Shown in pieces: positions 8,869 through 16,628 of a stretch of DNA of 64,000 nt (positions are counted from its first letter, which is position 1; every line of letters begins with the position of its first letter). The DNA comes from JACCZR01 sp035296565. Lineage in GTDB: Bacteria; Actinomycetota; Thermoleophilia; Solirubrobacterales; Thermoleophilaceae. Where the stretch lies: contig DATHAQ010000012.1 in the NCBI GenBank assembly GCA_035296565.1, forward strand, positions 1 to 64,000, in the 5' to 3' direction. The notes below the pieces were generated by a model. It saw only the letters and a program-made list of their open reading frames with translations, did not search any database and was not told where the DNA came from. Both the position numbers and the translations under genes were made by a program.

Positions 8869-9200
8869 CGCGCCTTCTCGGGCAAGGAAGCCGCGAAGTC
8901 CGCGGCTTCGTCAACCCACCTCGCCAGCTCCTCGTCCCCGCTCAGCGTGGCGGCGTCGACCATCGCCCAGCCCTTCATCGCCCGGCCGGTCAGGTCGAAC
9001 TCCCGGACGTGCGGCTCGCTGAGAGCCTCCGCAGCCGCCTCCTCACCCAGGCGGACGATCAGGTCGGTCTCGATCACCCCGCAGCTCATGTTGCCGTGCA
9101 GCAGGAACGCGATGCCGCCGAACATGCGCTTCTCGGCAAAGCCGTCACGACCGCCGATCAGCTCGCGGACCCTGTCGGCCACCCCCTCGTCGAAGGCCAT
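8865..9200 (-). CDS. TfoX N-terminal domain protein
   Basis: The 111-residue protein matches the TfoX/Sxy N-terminal domain: KRMFGGIAFLLHGNMSCGV near residue 24 is the family signature. There is no C-terminal TfoX domain, as is usual for actinobacterial members. In gammaproteobacteria TfoX controls competence; for these short actinobacterial relatives no role is established. It is convergent with the small Gly/Arg-rich gene and divergent from the CBS gene. Confidence 0.8.
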   Translation of the reverse strand: MAFDEGVADRVRELIGGRDGFAEKRMFGGIAFLLHGNMSCGVIETDLIVRLGEEAAAEALSEPHVREFDLTGRAMKGWAMVDAATLSGDEELARWVDEAADFAASLPEKAR

Positions 9201-9365
9201 CTAGCCCGCGGCGTCTCGGGGCTGGAGATCGACCATGGCCTGGGCCGGTGCCACGGCGTGACCCTAACCTGGCGGCCGAAATCGCAGAGGCTGCCGGCGC
9301 GCCGCCGACGCGCTTCCGCTGTCACCCTTCGCCGCGCGAAGAGGGCGGCGATCAGGGAGGACGCG

Positions 9366-9740
9366 ATGGAGATCCAAGAGGCGATGAGCACCGAGGTTCT
9401 TACGGTGAATCCCGAACGCACGCTCAAGGAAGTGGCCGAGCTCATGGCCGAGCGCAACTGCGGCTCGGCGGTGGTGGTCGATCCCGAGCAGCCCGGCCCG
9501 GGCATCTTCACCGAGCGCGACCTGCTTCATGCTGTGGCGTCGGGCATCGGGCTGTCCTCGGAGTCGGTGGCCGACCACGTGACCACGGGCGGGACGTTCG
9601 CGGAGCCGGGCTGGTCGCTCGACGAGGCGGCCAAGACCATGGTGCGGGGCGGCTTTCGCCATCTCGTCGTGCTGGAAAGCGGCGAACCCAAAGGTGTGCT
9701 GTCGATGCGCGACATCGTGCGCATCTGGACCTCCGAATAG
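9366..9740 (+). CDS. Two-CBS-domain protein
   Basis: ATG 9366 is preceded at good spacing by AGGGAGG, which fixes the start; the longer open frame back to 9009 overlaps the TfoX gene. The 124 residues form two CBS motifs: MSTEVLTVNPERTLKEVAELM with GSAVVVD, and VTTGGTFAEPGWSLDEAAKTM with HLVVLESGEPKGVLSMRDIV. Such pairs bind adenine nucleotides and act as stand-alone sensors. No catalytic domain is attached and the neighbours do not reveal a partner. Confidence 0.85.
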   Translation: MEIQEAMSTEVLTVNPERTLKEVAELMAERNCGSAVVVDPEQPGPGIFTERDLLHAVASGIGLSSESVADHVTTGGTFAEPGWSLDEAAKTMVRGGFRHLVVLESGEPKGVLSMRDIVRIWTSE

Positions 9741-9820
9741 CGTCCGACTGAAGTTCCTCCTCGCTGCAAGCTCCTTCCCAGGAGTTGCGGCGTCGTGCGC
9801 TCAGTGCGCAGGGTTGACGG

Positions 9821-10473
9821 GTGCGCCGCGCTGGGGTCCTCATAGCGCTGATGCTGGCGACGGCCGGGTTGCTCGGGCATCGGCCCATGGTCGTCGACGG
9901 GATTTCCGGGCCCTGGACCAGAAGGGCGGTGCGGCGCTTCCAACGAAAGAAGCGCCTGGAGGTCGACGGCATCGCCGGGCCCAAGACATTGCGCAAGCTC
10001 GGTCGCCGCGGGCGACCGCGCTATGGACGGCGGGTGATGCGACGAGGCCAGAGGGGCTTCGACGTCGCCGCCCTGCAGTTCGTCCTCTGGAAGCGCGGGT
10101 TCCATCCCGGCGGCTTCGACGGTGGCTTCGGCCGCAACACCCGGAGGGCGGTGAGGCGCTTCCAGCGAGCGGTCGGCCTCCATGCCGACGGCGTCGTCGG
10201 CCCGCCCACCTGAGCCGCATCTCGGTCCATCGCGGCCAGCGCGTGGTGGGCGGCACCACCATCGGCCGCGTGGGCTCGACGGGCCACGCCACCGGCCCTC
10301 ACCTCCACTTCGAGGTCCGCCGCTACGGCACGCCGATCGACCCGCGGCCGAGGCTTTTGCGAGCGGCGGCGGCCCGAAAGCGGAAGGACAAGTACGTCTG
10401 CGCGCCCAACGCCGACGTGCGCAGCGCGCGCGACGCCGACCCGCCGCTAGCTCGTCTAAACCGCTGCCCGTAG
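9821..10473 (+). pseudogene. Decayed M23 (LytM) peptidase with peptidoglycan-binding repeats
   Basis: The first frame (GTG 9821 to TGA 10213) encodes a hydrophobic leader and two peptidoglycan-binding_1 repeats (DGISGPWTRRAVRRFQR and DGGFGRNTRRAVRRFQR). It stops just after GVVGPPT. From about 10205 a second frame encodes the C-terminal half of an M23 metallopeptidase: AHLSRISVHRGQRVVGGTTI, then GSTGHATGPHLHFEVRRYG, up to 10473. The N-terminal half of the M23 domain, including the HxxxD zinc motif, is missing. The structure is best explained by an internal deletion that fused the second repeat to the M23 tail out of frame. The leader also joins the first repeat unusually abruptly. Confidence 0.7.
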
Positions 10474-10902
10474 CGAGCCGTGCGCGGCCGCCGCGGCCGA
10501 GATCAGCGAGTGCGCCAGCTCGCCCTGCTCGTCGCTCAGCCGGATGTGCGAGTGCTGCGAGACCGAGCGCCGCATCACGGCGATGTCGGCGATGGTGGGA
10601 CAATGCTCCAGCCGCGGACCCGCCACCAGCATCGAGGTCTCGACCATCACCCGCCAGCGCTCGTGGGGACTGAGTACAGGGTCGGAGACCACCTCCTCGA
10701 CCGCGTAGATGCGCGCCTCGCCGAAGCGGCGGTGCGATCCGGCGGCGTAGTCGATCAGCACATCGCCGTCGACGACCCGCGGCCAGCGCGGGAACATCGA
10801 CACCGAGCCGTAATCGCGCACCCAGCCCCGCCGCCGGGCGGCCCAGTCCCCGTCGAGGAAGGGCGTCTTCGAGGTGCCGGTGATCTTCAGCCAGTAGGCC
10901 AT
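10456..10902 (-). CDS. Conserved hypothetical protein, possibly PUA/EVE-like
   Basis: ATG 10902 gives 148 residues beginning MAYWLKITGTSK; a longer version from 10953 would overlap the start of the divergent phosphoesterase gene. The pattern of an N-terminal xYWL strand, a central GDVLIDYAAG and a later ARIYAVEEVVSDP is reminiscent of the EVE/PUA fold that reads modified bases. I could not assign a family with certainty. It is divergent from the repair operon by 16 bases, which suggests a shared promoter region. Confidence 0.6.
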   Translation of the reverse strand: MAYWLKITGTSKTPFLDGDWAARRRGWVRDYGSVSMFPRWPRVVDGDVLIDYAAGSHRRFGEARIYAVEEVVSDPVLSPHERWRVMVETSMLVAGPRLEHCPTIADIAVMRRSVSQHSHIRLSDEQGELAHSLISAAAAAHGSLRAAV

Positions 10903-10918
10903 GGGGTAAGCCCTGAAG

Positions 10919-11386
10919 ATGCCCATGTTCGTGATCCAGAAGCACGCGGCCACCTCGCTGCACTACGACCTCCGGCTCGAGGTCGATGGCGTGCTCGCCT
11001 CGTGGGCGGTGCCCAAGGGCCCCTCGGCCGATCCGCGCGACAAGCGGCTGGCCATGCAAGTGGAGGACCACCCCCTCGACTACGGCGACTTCGAGGGCGT
11101 GATCGGCCCGGGGTACGGAGCCGGCGCCGTGATCGTTTGGGACACCGGCGAGTACGACAACCTGCGCGACGAGCCGATGACCGAGGGCATCGAGAACGGC
11201 CACGTCTCCTTCGCGCTGAAGGGCCACAAGCTCCAGGGCGACTGGTCGCTCAGGCGGATCAGGGGTGGCGAGAAGCCTCAGTGGCTCCTGGTCAAGCGCC
11301 GCGACGACCACGCCGACGCCCGCCGCAACCCCGTGAGCACGCAGCCGGAGTCCGTGCTCAGCGGCAAGACCATCGAAGAGCTGTGA
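10919..11386 (+). CDS. Stand-alone LigD-type DNA 3'-phosphoesterase domain
   Basis: The 155-residue protein matches the phosphoesterase (PE) module of bacterial NHEJ ligase LigD, which trims 3'-phosphate and 3'-ribonucleoside ends. QKHAATSLHYDLRLE holds the family's His, His, Asp and Arg residues, and AMQVEDHPLDYGDFEG holds a further conserved His. GYGAGAVIVWDTGEYD is also family-typical. It is a single domain, not fused to ligase or polymerase. Its stop overlaps the ligase start (GTGA at 11383-11386), so the two are translationally coupled. Confidence 0.88.
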   Translation: MPMFVIQKHAATSLHYDLRLEVDGVLASWAVPKGPSADPRDKRLAMQVEDHPLDYGDFEGVIGPGYGAGAVIVWDTGEYDNLRDEPMTEGIENGHVSFALKGHKLQGDWSLRRIRGGEKPQWLLVKRRDDHADARRNPVSTQPESVLSGKTIEEL

Positions 11387-12288
11387 GCCCGCCGCCCAAG
11401 GGCAGCGCGGCCATGAAGGCCGTGCTCACCGACGAGCGCTTCTCCGACCCGGACTGGATCTTCGAGCGAAAGCTCGACGGCATCCGCTGCATCGCGGTAC
11501 GCGACGGCGGCGAGGTGAAGCTCCTGTCACGCAACGACCTGGCGCTGAACGGCCGCTGGCCGCAGCTGGCGACTGCGCTGGAGAAACAGCCGAACAAGCG
11601 CTTCGCGATCGACGGGGAGGTGGTGGCCTTCGATCACGGCCAGACCAGCTTCCAGAGGCTGGGCAAGGCGAAGAAGGTCTTCTTCTACGTCTTCGACGTG
11701 CTCTGGCTCGACGGGGAGGACGTACGCGGCAAGTCGCTACGCGAGCGCAAGCGCCTCCTCAAGGACGCGATCGACTTCGAGGACCCGATCCGCTTCACGC
11801 GCCATCGCAACGCCGAGGGCGAGGCCATGTACGAGGAGGCCTGTCGCAAGAGCTGGGAGGGCGTGATCGCCAAGCGCGCCGACAGCCCTTACGCCACCAC
11901 CCGCTCCAAGGACTGGCTGAAGTTCAAGTGCGACATGGGCCAGGAGATGGTGGTGGGCGGCTTCACCGCGCCGAAGGGCTCCCGAACCGACCTGGGTGCG
12001 CTGCTGGTCGGCCACTACAAGGACGGGGAGCTCCACTACGCGGGCAAGGTCGGCACCGGCTTCGACCGCGAGACGCTGAAGGACCTCGCCGAGCGCCTAA
12101 AGCCGCTGAAGCGCGACACCACCCCCTTCAAAGAGGTGACCAAGTTCAAGAACGTCAGCTGGGTCGAGCCCGAGCTGGTGGCCCAGATCGGCTTCAGCGA
12201 GTGGACCCAGTACGGCCGCCTGCGCCACCCGCGCTTCCTGGGGCTGCGCTTCGACAAGCCGGCGAGTCAGGTCGTGCGAGAGGGGTAG
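11383..12288 (+). CDS. ATP-dependent DNA ligase (LigD ligase-domain type)
   Basis: The GTG at 11383 overlaps the preceding stop and gives 301 residues. The nucleotidyltransferase lysine is in FERKLDGIRC (KxDG motif, about residue 29). Motif III-like FAIDGEVVAFD, motif IV EGVIAKRADSPY and motif V DWLKFKC follow in order, then a C-terminal OB-fold (LVGHYKDGELHYAGKVGTGF). This is the ligase module of LigD as a separate polypeptide. No LigD polymerase or Ku gene is in the window. It probably seals double-strand breaks together with the upstream phosphoesterase. Confidence 0.9.
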   Translation: MSPPPKGSAAMKAVLTDERFSDPDWIFERKLDGIRCIAVRDGGEVKLLSRNDLALNGRWPQLATALEKQPNKRFAIDGEVVAFDHGQTSFQRLGKAKKVFFYVFDVLWLDGEDVRGKSLRERKRLLKDAIDFEDPIRFTRHRNAEGEAMYEEACRKSWEGVIAKRADSPYATTRSKDWLKFKCDMGQEMVVGGFTAPKGSRTDLGALLVGHYKDGELHYAGKVGTGFDRETLKDLAERLKPLKRDTTPFKEVTKFKNVSWVEPELVAQIGFSEWTQYGRLRHPRFLGLRFDKPASQVVREG

Positions 12289-12297
12289 AGGAACACC

Positions 12298-12552
12298 ATG
12301 CCTACCCAGAAGCAGCGCAAGGCCGCCAAGCAGAACGTCAAGAAGGCACAGGCGACCGCAAAGAAGAAGCAGACGCTCAAGCACCTGAACAAGAAGACCC
12401 AGACCGCCCTGGGCAAGGAGTCGGCGGCGGTGCAGCGCGGCGACTCGCCCACCCGGGCCGCGCTGGAGAAAGAGGCGCGCCGTCTCAACATCGAAGGCCG
12501 CTCGAAGATGGGCAAGGCCGAGCTCAAGCGCGCGGTGGCCAACGCCAAGTGA
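12298..12552 (+). CDS. Small Lys-rich protein with Rho-N/SAP-like tail
   Basis: The 84-residue protein starts at ATG 12298, with AGAGG upstream, 9 bases after the ligase stop. The first 40 residues are very lysine-rich (KAAKQNVKKAQATAKKKQ) and likely contact nucleic acid. The C-terminus (EARRLNIEGRSKMGKAELKR) resembles the helix-extended-helix of Rho-N or SAP modules. Its position suggests it is the third gene of the repair operon, perhaps as a DNA-binding accessory; this is an inference. Confidence 0.7.
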   Translation: MPTQKQRKAAKQNVKKAQATAKKKQTLKHLNKKTQTALGKESAAVQRGDSPTRAALEKEARRLNIEGRSKMGKAELKRAVANAK

Positions 12553-12558
12553 GCGAGG

Positions 12559-12966
12559 CTAGTTCGCCCCGATCGGCGAGCCCGAGAAGAAGAAGAACCA
12601 GATCTCGAAGGCCGCGAAGGCGATCACGACCAGCGCCACCATGATCCGCTCGAGCATGGTCAGCTGCACCCGCTCGTCGGGCTGCTGCTCGCGCTCGCCG
12701 CGCATGCTGCGAAGCCATGGGGCGTGCTGGCGGGCGGTGGGCGTCGCCCCGGTCATGTCGTCGTAGATCCTCCCGAGGCGGCCGAGCAGGAGGGTCAGGC
12801 ACACGCTGGTCACGCCCAGCACCAGCACCACCAAGCCGACCGCCTCCATCGACGGCGGCCCCGATCCCTGCACCTGGGAGCCCACCCACAGCGCCAGCAG
12901 TGGGCTGCCCGTGTAGATGTTCAAGCCCACCACCGTCATCGCCGCGGCGAGACCGAGGCGCTTCAC
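12559..12966 (-). CDS. Small membrane protein, three predicted membrane segments
   Basis: The 135-residue protein has hydrophobic segments at about residues 4-28, 40-62 and 106-128, separated by a basic loop. No family was recognised. It lies 2 bases after the FHA-domain gene on the same strand, so the two are probably one transcript and it may work with the kinase/FHA signalling pair. It is convergent with the Lys-rich small gene. Confidence 0.65.
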   Translation of the reverse strand: MKRLGLAAAMTVVGLNIYTGSPLLALWVGSQVQGSGPPSMEAVGLVVLVLGVTSVCLTLLLGRLGRIYDDMTGATPTARQHAPWLRSMRGEREQQPDERVQLTMLERIMVALVVIAFAAFEIWFFFFSGSPIGAN

Positions 12967-12968
12967 GG

Positions 12969-13628
12969 CTAGTCCAGGTCGCGCGGGGTTATGGCGCCGC
13001 TCTGGAGGGCTCGCTCCACCAGCTTGACCCGCTTCTGGTTCTGCGGCAGGTCCTCGACCCCGAACTTGGTGAAGAGGGCGCGCAGGTGGGTCTTGACGGC
13101 ATCGACGCTGAGGAAGACCTCGTCGGCGATCTGCTGGTTAGTCGCGGGGGTGGCGTAGGGGCTGCCGTCGCGGAAGGGGCGGCAGAGGCCGACCAGGACG
13201 GTCTTCTGCGTCGGGGTGAGGGTGGCGTCGGGCGCGTCGGCCGCCAGCGCGGTCTCGCCGCCCGAGGTGGGCGCAGCCGGCTCCCGGAACACGGCGGTCG
13301 TGGTGCCGAAGCGCATCACATCGCCGTTGTGCAGCCGGCGGCGGCCCGTCACGCGCTCGTTGTTCACGTAGGTGCCGTTGCGCGAGAGGCCGTCGTCGCT
13401 CAGCGTCCACGTGCCGCCGATCGCCACTAGCTCCGCGTGCACGCGCGAGACCTCGGTGTCCCACTCCAGGGAGAGGTCGGCCTCCTGCGTGCGGCCCACC
13501 GTCAGGCGGTCGCCGGAGAGCACGATGAGGCGCTGGCGGTCCTCGCCGTCGCGCATCACCACGAAGGGCTCGCCGGTACGTTCTGCCTCGATCTGCTCTT
13601 TGAGCTCAACGGCCGAAGCTCGGTGCAT
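12969..13628 (-). CDS. FHA-domain regulator with C-terminal LuxR-like HTH
   Basis: The 219-residue protein has an FHA domain at about residues 35-112 (LTVGRTQEADLSL, then VSRVHAEL, LSRNGTYVN and LHNGDVMRFG), which binds phosphothreonine peptides. It also has a C-terminal winged/LuxR-type helix-turn-helix (NQQIADEVFLSVDAVKTHLR). It is therefore a likely phosphorylation-responsive transcription factor. The Ser/Thr kinase gene starts 11 bases away on the other strand, so the kinase is the obvious candidate partner. Confidence 0.85.
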   Translation of the reverse strand: MHRASAVELKEQIEAERTGEPFVVMRDGEDRQRLIVLSGDRLTVGRTQEADLSLEWDTEVSRVHAELVAIGGTWTLSDDGLSRNGTYVNNERVTGRRRLHNGDVMRFGTTTAVFREPAAPTSGGETALAADAPDATLTPTQKTVLVGLCRPFRDGSPYATPATNQQIADEVFLSVDAVKTHLRALFTKFGVEDLPQNQKRVKLVERALQSGAITPRDLD

Positions 13629-13639
13629 GGCCTGATGGT

Positions 13640-15667
13640 ATGAACGCTGGCGTGGCCGGGCTAGCCGTTGGCTCCGAAGTTGCGGGCTGCCGCATCGACG
13701 CGGTGGCCGGTGAGGGCGGGATGGGCGTGGTCTACGTGGCCACCCAGCTCCGCCTCAACCGTCGCGTGGCGCTCAAGGTGATCTCCCCGGAGCTGGCCCG
13801 CGAGGCGAACTTCCGCGAGCGCTTCAAGCGCGAATCGCTGCTGGCCGCGTCGATCGAACACCCCAACGTGATCCCCGTCTACGAGGCAGGCGAGAAGGAC
13901 GGCCTGCTGTACCTGCTCATGCGCTACGTCGGGGGGACCGAACTGCGCGAGCTGCTCGACCGCGAAGGGGCCCTCGGCTCCGGTCGCGCCGCCCGGCTGA
14001 TGGCCCAGGTGGCAGCGGCCATGGCCGCTGCGCACCGCCAGGGCCTCGTACACCGCGACATCAAGCCGGCCAACGTGCTCGTGGTGAGCGACCCCCAGGA
14101 CGGTCGCGAGCACGCGTACCTGACCGACTTCGGCATCGCCCGCGAGACCGCGGCCACCGGTGGCATCACCCGCACCGGCGCGGTGGTGGGGACGATCGAC
14201 TACCTCGCGCCGGAGCGCTTCGAGGGCGACCGCGGCGACGAGCGCACCGATGTCTACGCCTTCGGCTGCATGCTCTACGAGGTGCTCGCGGGGGAGGTGC
14301 CTTTCCAGCGCGACTCCGACGTGGCCAAGATGTTCGCCCACGCCAACGCGCCACTGCCCTCGCTGTCCGAGGCGCGGCCCGAGGTGCCGCCGGCCCTGGT
14401 CAAGGTGGTCGAGCGCTGCACCGCGAAGGACCCCGCCGAGCGGTTTGCCGACGCCGGCGAGCTGGCCCGCGCGACCGCGGGAGCGGTCACCGGCGCGCCG
14501 CCGGCGCCCCCCGAGGCGGCCGCGGTGGCGGAGGAGACGGTGGTCTCGCAGCCGCGGCACGAGCGCGAGCACCGACCCGAGGCGGCCCCTCCCGAGCCGC
14601 CGGCTCCGGCACCCGAGCCGCCGGTTCCAGCGCCCGAGCCGCCGGTTCCGGCGCCCGCGCCGGCGCCGCCGGCTGCGCTGCCCACGGCCGACCTCGGCGA
14701 GAAGCCGCGGAAGCGCCTGCCCAAGGGCGCCCTGGTGGGACTGCTGGCGGCCGTGGTCGCCGCGGTCGCGCTGATCCTCGTGCTTGGAGGAGGCGGCGGC
14801 GGCGAGAAGGGCGGCGGCGGCTCGGCGACGGCAGCGACGATCCCGATCCGTGGCGGCCCCGACGGCCTCACCGTCGTGGGCGGCAAGGCCTGGGTGGCCA
14901 GCGCGGCGGCGGGCACGCTGACCCCGATCGACGCTCGCTCGAACGAGGCCGGCCGCGCGATGAAGGTCGGGCGCGACCCCGACAGCGTCACCGCTGCGAA
15001 CGGCTCGGTGTGGGTGACCAACACCGGCGACGGGACGGTCAGCCGCGTCGACGACAGCTCCGGGGCGCCGCAGGGGGACGAGATTGACGTCGGCGAGAAG
15101 CCGGAGGGGATCACCGCTGGGAACGGGGCCGTCTGGGTGGCCAACTCGGGCGAGGCAACGCTGACCGCCATCGACGCGTCGAGCGGCAGGCCGCGCGCCA
15201 CCGCCAGCGTGGGCGGCTCGCCGATCGGCGTGGCCGCCGGGCCGAGCTCGATCTGGGTGACCGATACCGAGCGCGACACGGTGACGCGCGTCGATCCGGG
15301 CAGCGCCAGCCCCAGGGGCGCACCCATACAGGTCGGCTCGCAGCCGCGCGGCATCGCGGTCTCGGGGGGCGACGTGTGGGTGGCCAACAGCGGCGACGGC
15401 ACGGTCAGCCGCATCGACGAGAGCACGGGCCGCTCGAAGGGGGCGCCGATAAGGGTCGGCGGCGGACCCCGCGAGGTGGCGGCCGCGGGCACGGAGGGGG
15501 TGTGGGTGACGCTGTCGGACGCGGGTCAGGTGGTGCGTCTCGATCCCAGCGGCCGTATCGCCGACCGCAAGCGGACCGGGGCCTCGCCGGTGGGCGTGGC
15601 GGTGGCGGAGTCCGGCGTGTGGGTCGCCTCCTTCGGCGACGACGCCGTCACGCGCATCCGGCCCTAG
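13640..15667 (+). CDS. Transmembrane Ser/Thr protein kinase with extracellular beta-propeller
   Basis: The protein is 675 residues. The Hanks-type kinase domain spans residues 1-280: GEGGMGVVY glycine loop, VALKVI lysine, HRDIKPANVL catalytic loop, DFGIAR and GTIDYLAPE. A Pro-rich linker (PEPPVPAPEPPVPAP) leads to one membrane segment at about residues 362-382. Outside the cell lie about six repeats of the form VWVANxGDxTVSRID, a YVTN/NHL-like propeller, in place of the usual PASTA sensor. It is divergent from the FHA-HTH gene with only 11 bases between starts, so each promoter must lie in the other gene or the mRNAs are leaderless. Confidence 0.9.
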   Translation: MNAGVAGLAVGSEVAGCRIDAVAGEGGMGVVYVATQLRLNRRVALKVISPELAREANFRERFKRESLLAASIEHPNVIPVYEAGEKDGLLYLLMRYVGGTELRELLDREGALGSGRAARLMAQVAAAMAAAHRQGLVHRDIKPANVLVVSDPQDGREHAYLTDFGIARETAATGGITRTGAVVGTIDYLAPERFEGDRGDERTDVYAFGCMLYEVLAGEVPFQRDSDVAKMFAHANAPLPSLSEARPEVPPALVKVVERCTAKDPAERFADAGELARATAGAVTGAPPAPPEAAAVAEETVVSQPRHEREHRPEAAPPEPPAPAPEPPVPAPEPPVPAPAPAPPAALPTADLGEKPRKRLPKGALVGLLAAVVAAVALILVLGGGGGGEKGGGGSATAATIPIRGGPDGLTVVGGKAWVASAAAGTLTPIDARSNEAGRAMKVGRDPDSVTAANGSVWVTNTGDGTVSRVDDSSGAPQGDEIDVGEKPEGITAGNGAVWVANSGEATLTAIDASSGRPRATASVGGSPIGVAAGPSSIWVTDTERDTVTRVDPGSASPRGAPIQVGSQPRGIAVSGGDVWVANSGDGTVSRIDESTGRSKGAPIRVGGGPREVAAAGTEGVWVTLSDAGQVVRLDPSGRIADRKRTGASPVGVAVAESGVWVASFGDDAVTRIRP

Positions 15668-15676
15668 CCAGCCCCA

Positions 15677-15726
15677 CCAAGGGTGGGCAAGGACGCCACC
15701 TCGGGTGGGCGTACGCCAACCCTTGG
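15677..15726 (+). other. Nested stem-loop between kinase gene and LPFTG gene
   Basis: CCAAGGGT at 15677 pairs with ACCCTTGG ending at 15726, and an inner near-palindrome (CGCCACC tcg GGTGGGCG) lies between them. It could be the kinase-gene terminator or a leader structure of the LPFTG gene. No T run follows. It sits in the 132-base gap. Confidence 0.4.
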
Positions 15727-15799
15727 CCGCCTAGGCCTCGGGGCGCTTCGAACGGAGACTCGTCTCATCGGATCAGTCACCACGACCAAGGAGCGCCAA

Positions 15800-16444
15800 A
15801 TGACTCGCAACGCCACCACCAAGCTCGTCGCCACCGCCCTCGCCATCGCCTCGCTCGGCATCGCCGGTACCGCCCAGGCCGATGAGGGCCAGGGCATCGC
15901 CATCGGCGAGCCGACCCCCGGCCAGCCGGTCCCCGCCCAGACGCCCGACCAGGGCGCTCCGGCTCAGGGCCCGACCGACGAGAACGCCGAGGAGGCCGCT
16001 CCCGAGAAGACCCAGGAGCAGCAGGACCTCGACCGCTTCAACCGCTACTGCAACATGAAGGACGCCGAGCCCTCGCACTCCGACAAGAAGTTCTGCGAGG
16101 ACTACCGCAACAGCCACGGCGCCGGCACCTCCAGCACGAGCAAGAGCCCCACGCAGGAGGAGAAGGACCGCTACAACCGCTACTGCAACATGAAGGACGC
16201 CGAGCCCTCGCACTCCGACAAGGAGTTCTGCGAGTGGTACCGCAAGCAGTACCCGACGACGACCTCGACCGGCGGCTACGACAAGCCCTCCTACGGGGAG
16301 AACGCTCCGAAGCCGGCCGAGCAGGCAGACAAGGCCGACAAGGGCAGCCTGCCCTTCACCGGCCTCGAGATCTGGCAGCTCGGCCTCATCGGGATCGTGC
16401 TGGCCGGCGGAGGCATCGGCGCTCGCCGCCTGCTGACCTCCTAG
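15800..16444 (+). CDS. LPFTG-anchored surface protein with duplicated Cys motif
   Basis: AAGGAG at good spacing fixes the ATG at 15800. The 214-residue protein has a signal peptide (TKLVATALAIASLGIAGTAQA), an acidic Pro/Gln-rich linker, and two nearly identical 23-residue blocks (NRYCNMKDAEPSHSDKxFC). It ends in a complete sortase signal: LPFTG, a hydrophobic span and an Arg-Arg tail. Each block carries two Cys that could form a disulfide. It should be exported and covalently attached to peptidoglycan. No sortase gene is present in the window. The family is not one I recognise. Confidence 0.85.
   Translation: MTRNATTKLVATALAIASLGIAGTAQADEGQGIAIGEPTPGQPVPAQTPDQGAPAQGPTDENAEEAAPEKTQEQQDLDRFNRYCNMKDAEPSHSDKKFCEDYRNSHGAGTSSTSKSPTQEEKDRYNRYCNMKDAEPSHSDKEFCEWYRKQYPTTTSTGGYDKPSYGENAPKPAEQADKADKGSLPFTGLEIWQLGLIGIVLAGGGIGARRLLTS
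16031..16235 (+). repeat. Two 70-bp direct repeats in the LPFTG gene
   Basis: Copies at 16031-16100 and 16166-16235 differ at only a few positions and encode the Cys-containing block. The near identity at DNA level points to a recent or gene-converted internal duplication. Confidence 0.85.
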
Positions 16445-16468
16445 GCGCTCAGCTCACATAGCCGCAGC

Positions 16469-16503
16469 GCGAGAGGGCGCCCCGCGAGGGGCGCCCTTCT
16501 CGC
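16469..16503 (+). terminator. Strong GC hairpin after the LPFTG gene
   Basis: A stem of 15 bp with a single bulge (GCGAGAGGGCGCCCC paired with GGGGCGCCCTTCTCGC) and a GCGA loop begins 24 bases after the stop. There is no T run, as is common for terminators in high-GC actinobacteria. Confidence 0.6.
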
Positions 16504-16628
16504 GTGCGCGCCTGCTGACCGGGAGGGATCCACCCGGCCAGCTCCTCCGGCGTGCGCCGGCGCCCGGTGAAGCCGCGCGAGATCAGGGCCACGGGCGGAC
16601 TCTACGGTCTGCAACGCTGTACGGAGCG

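Noticed and set aside
10480..11382. N-terminal extension of the DNA ligase frame
   Set aside because: It overlaps the hypothetical gene and the phosphoesterase in other frames; ligase similarity begins only after 11383.
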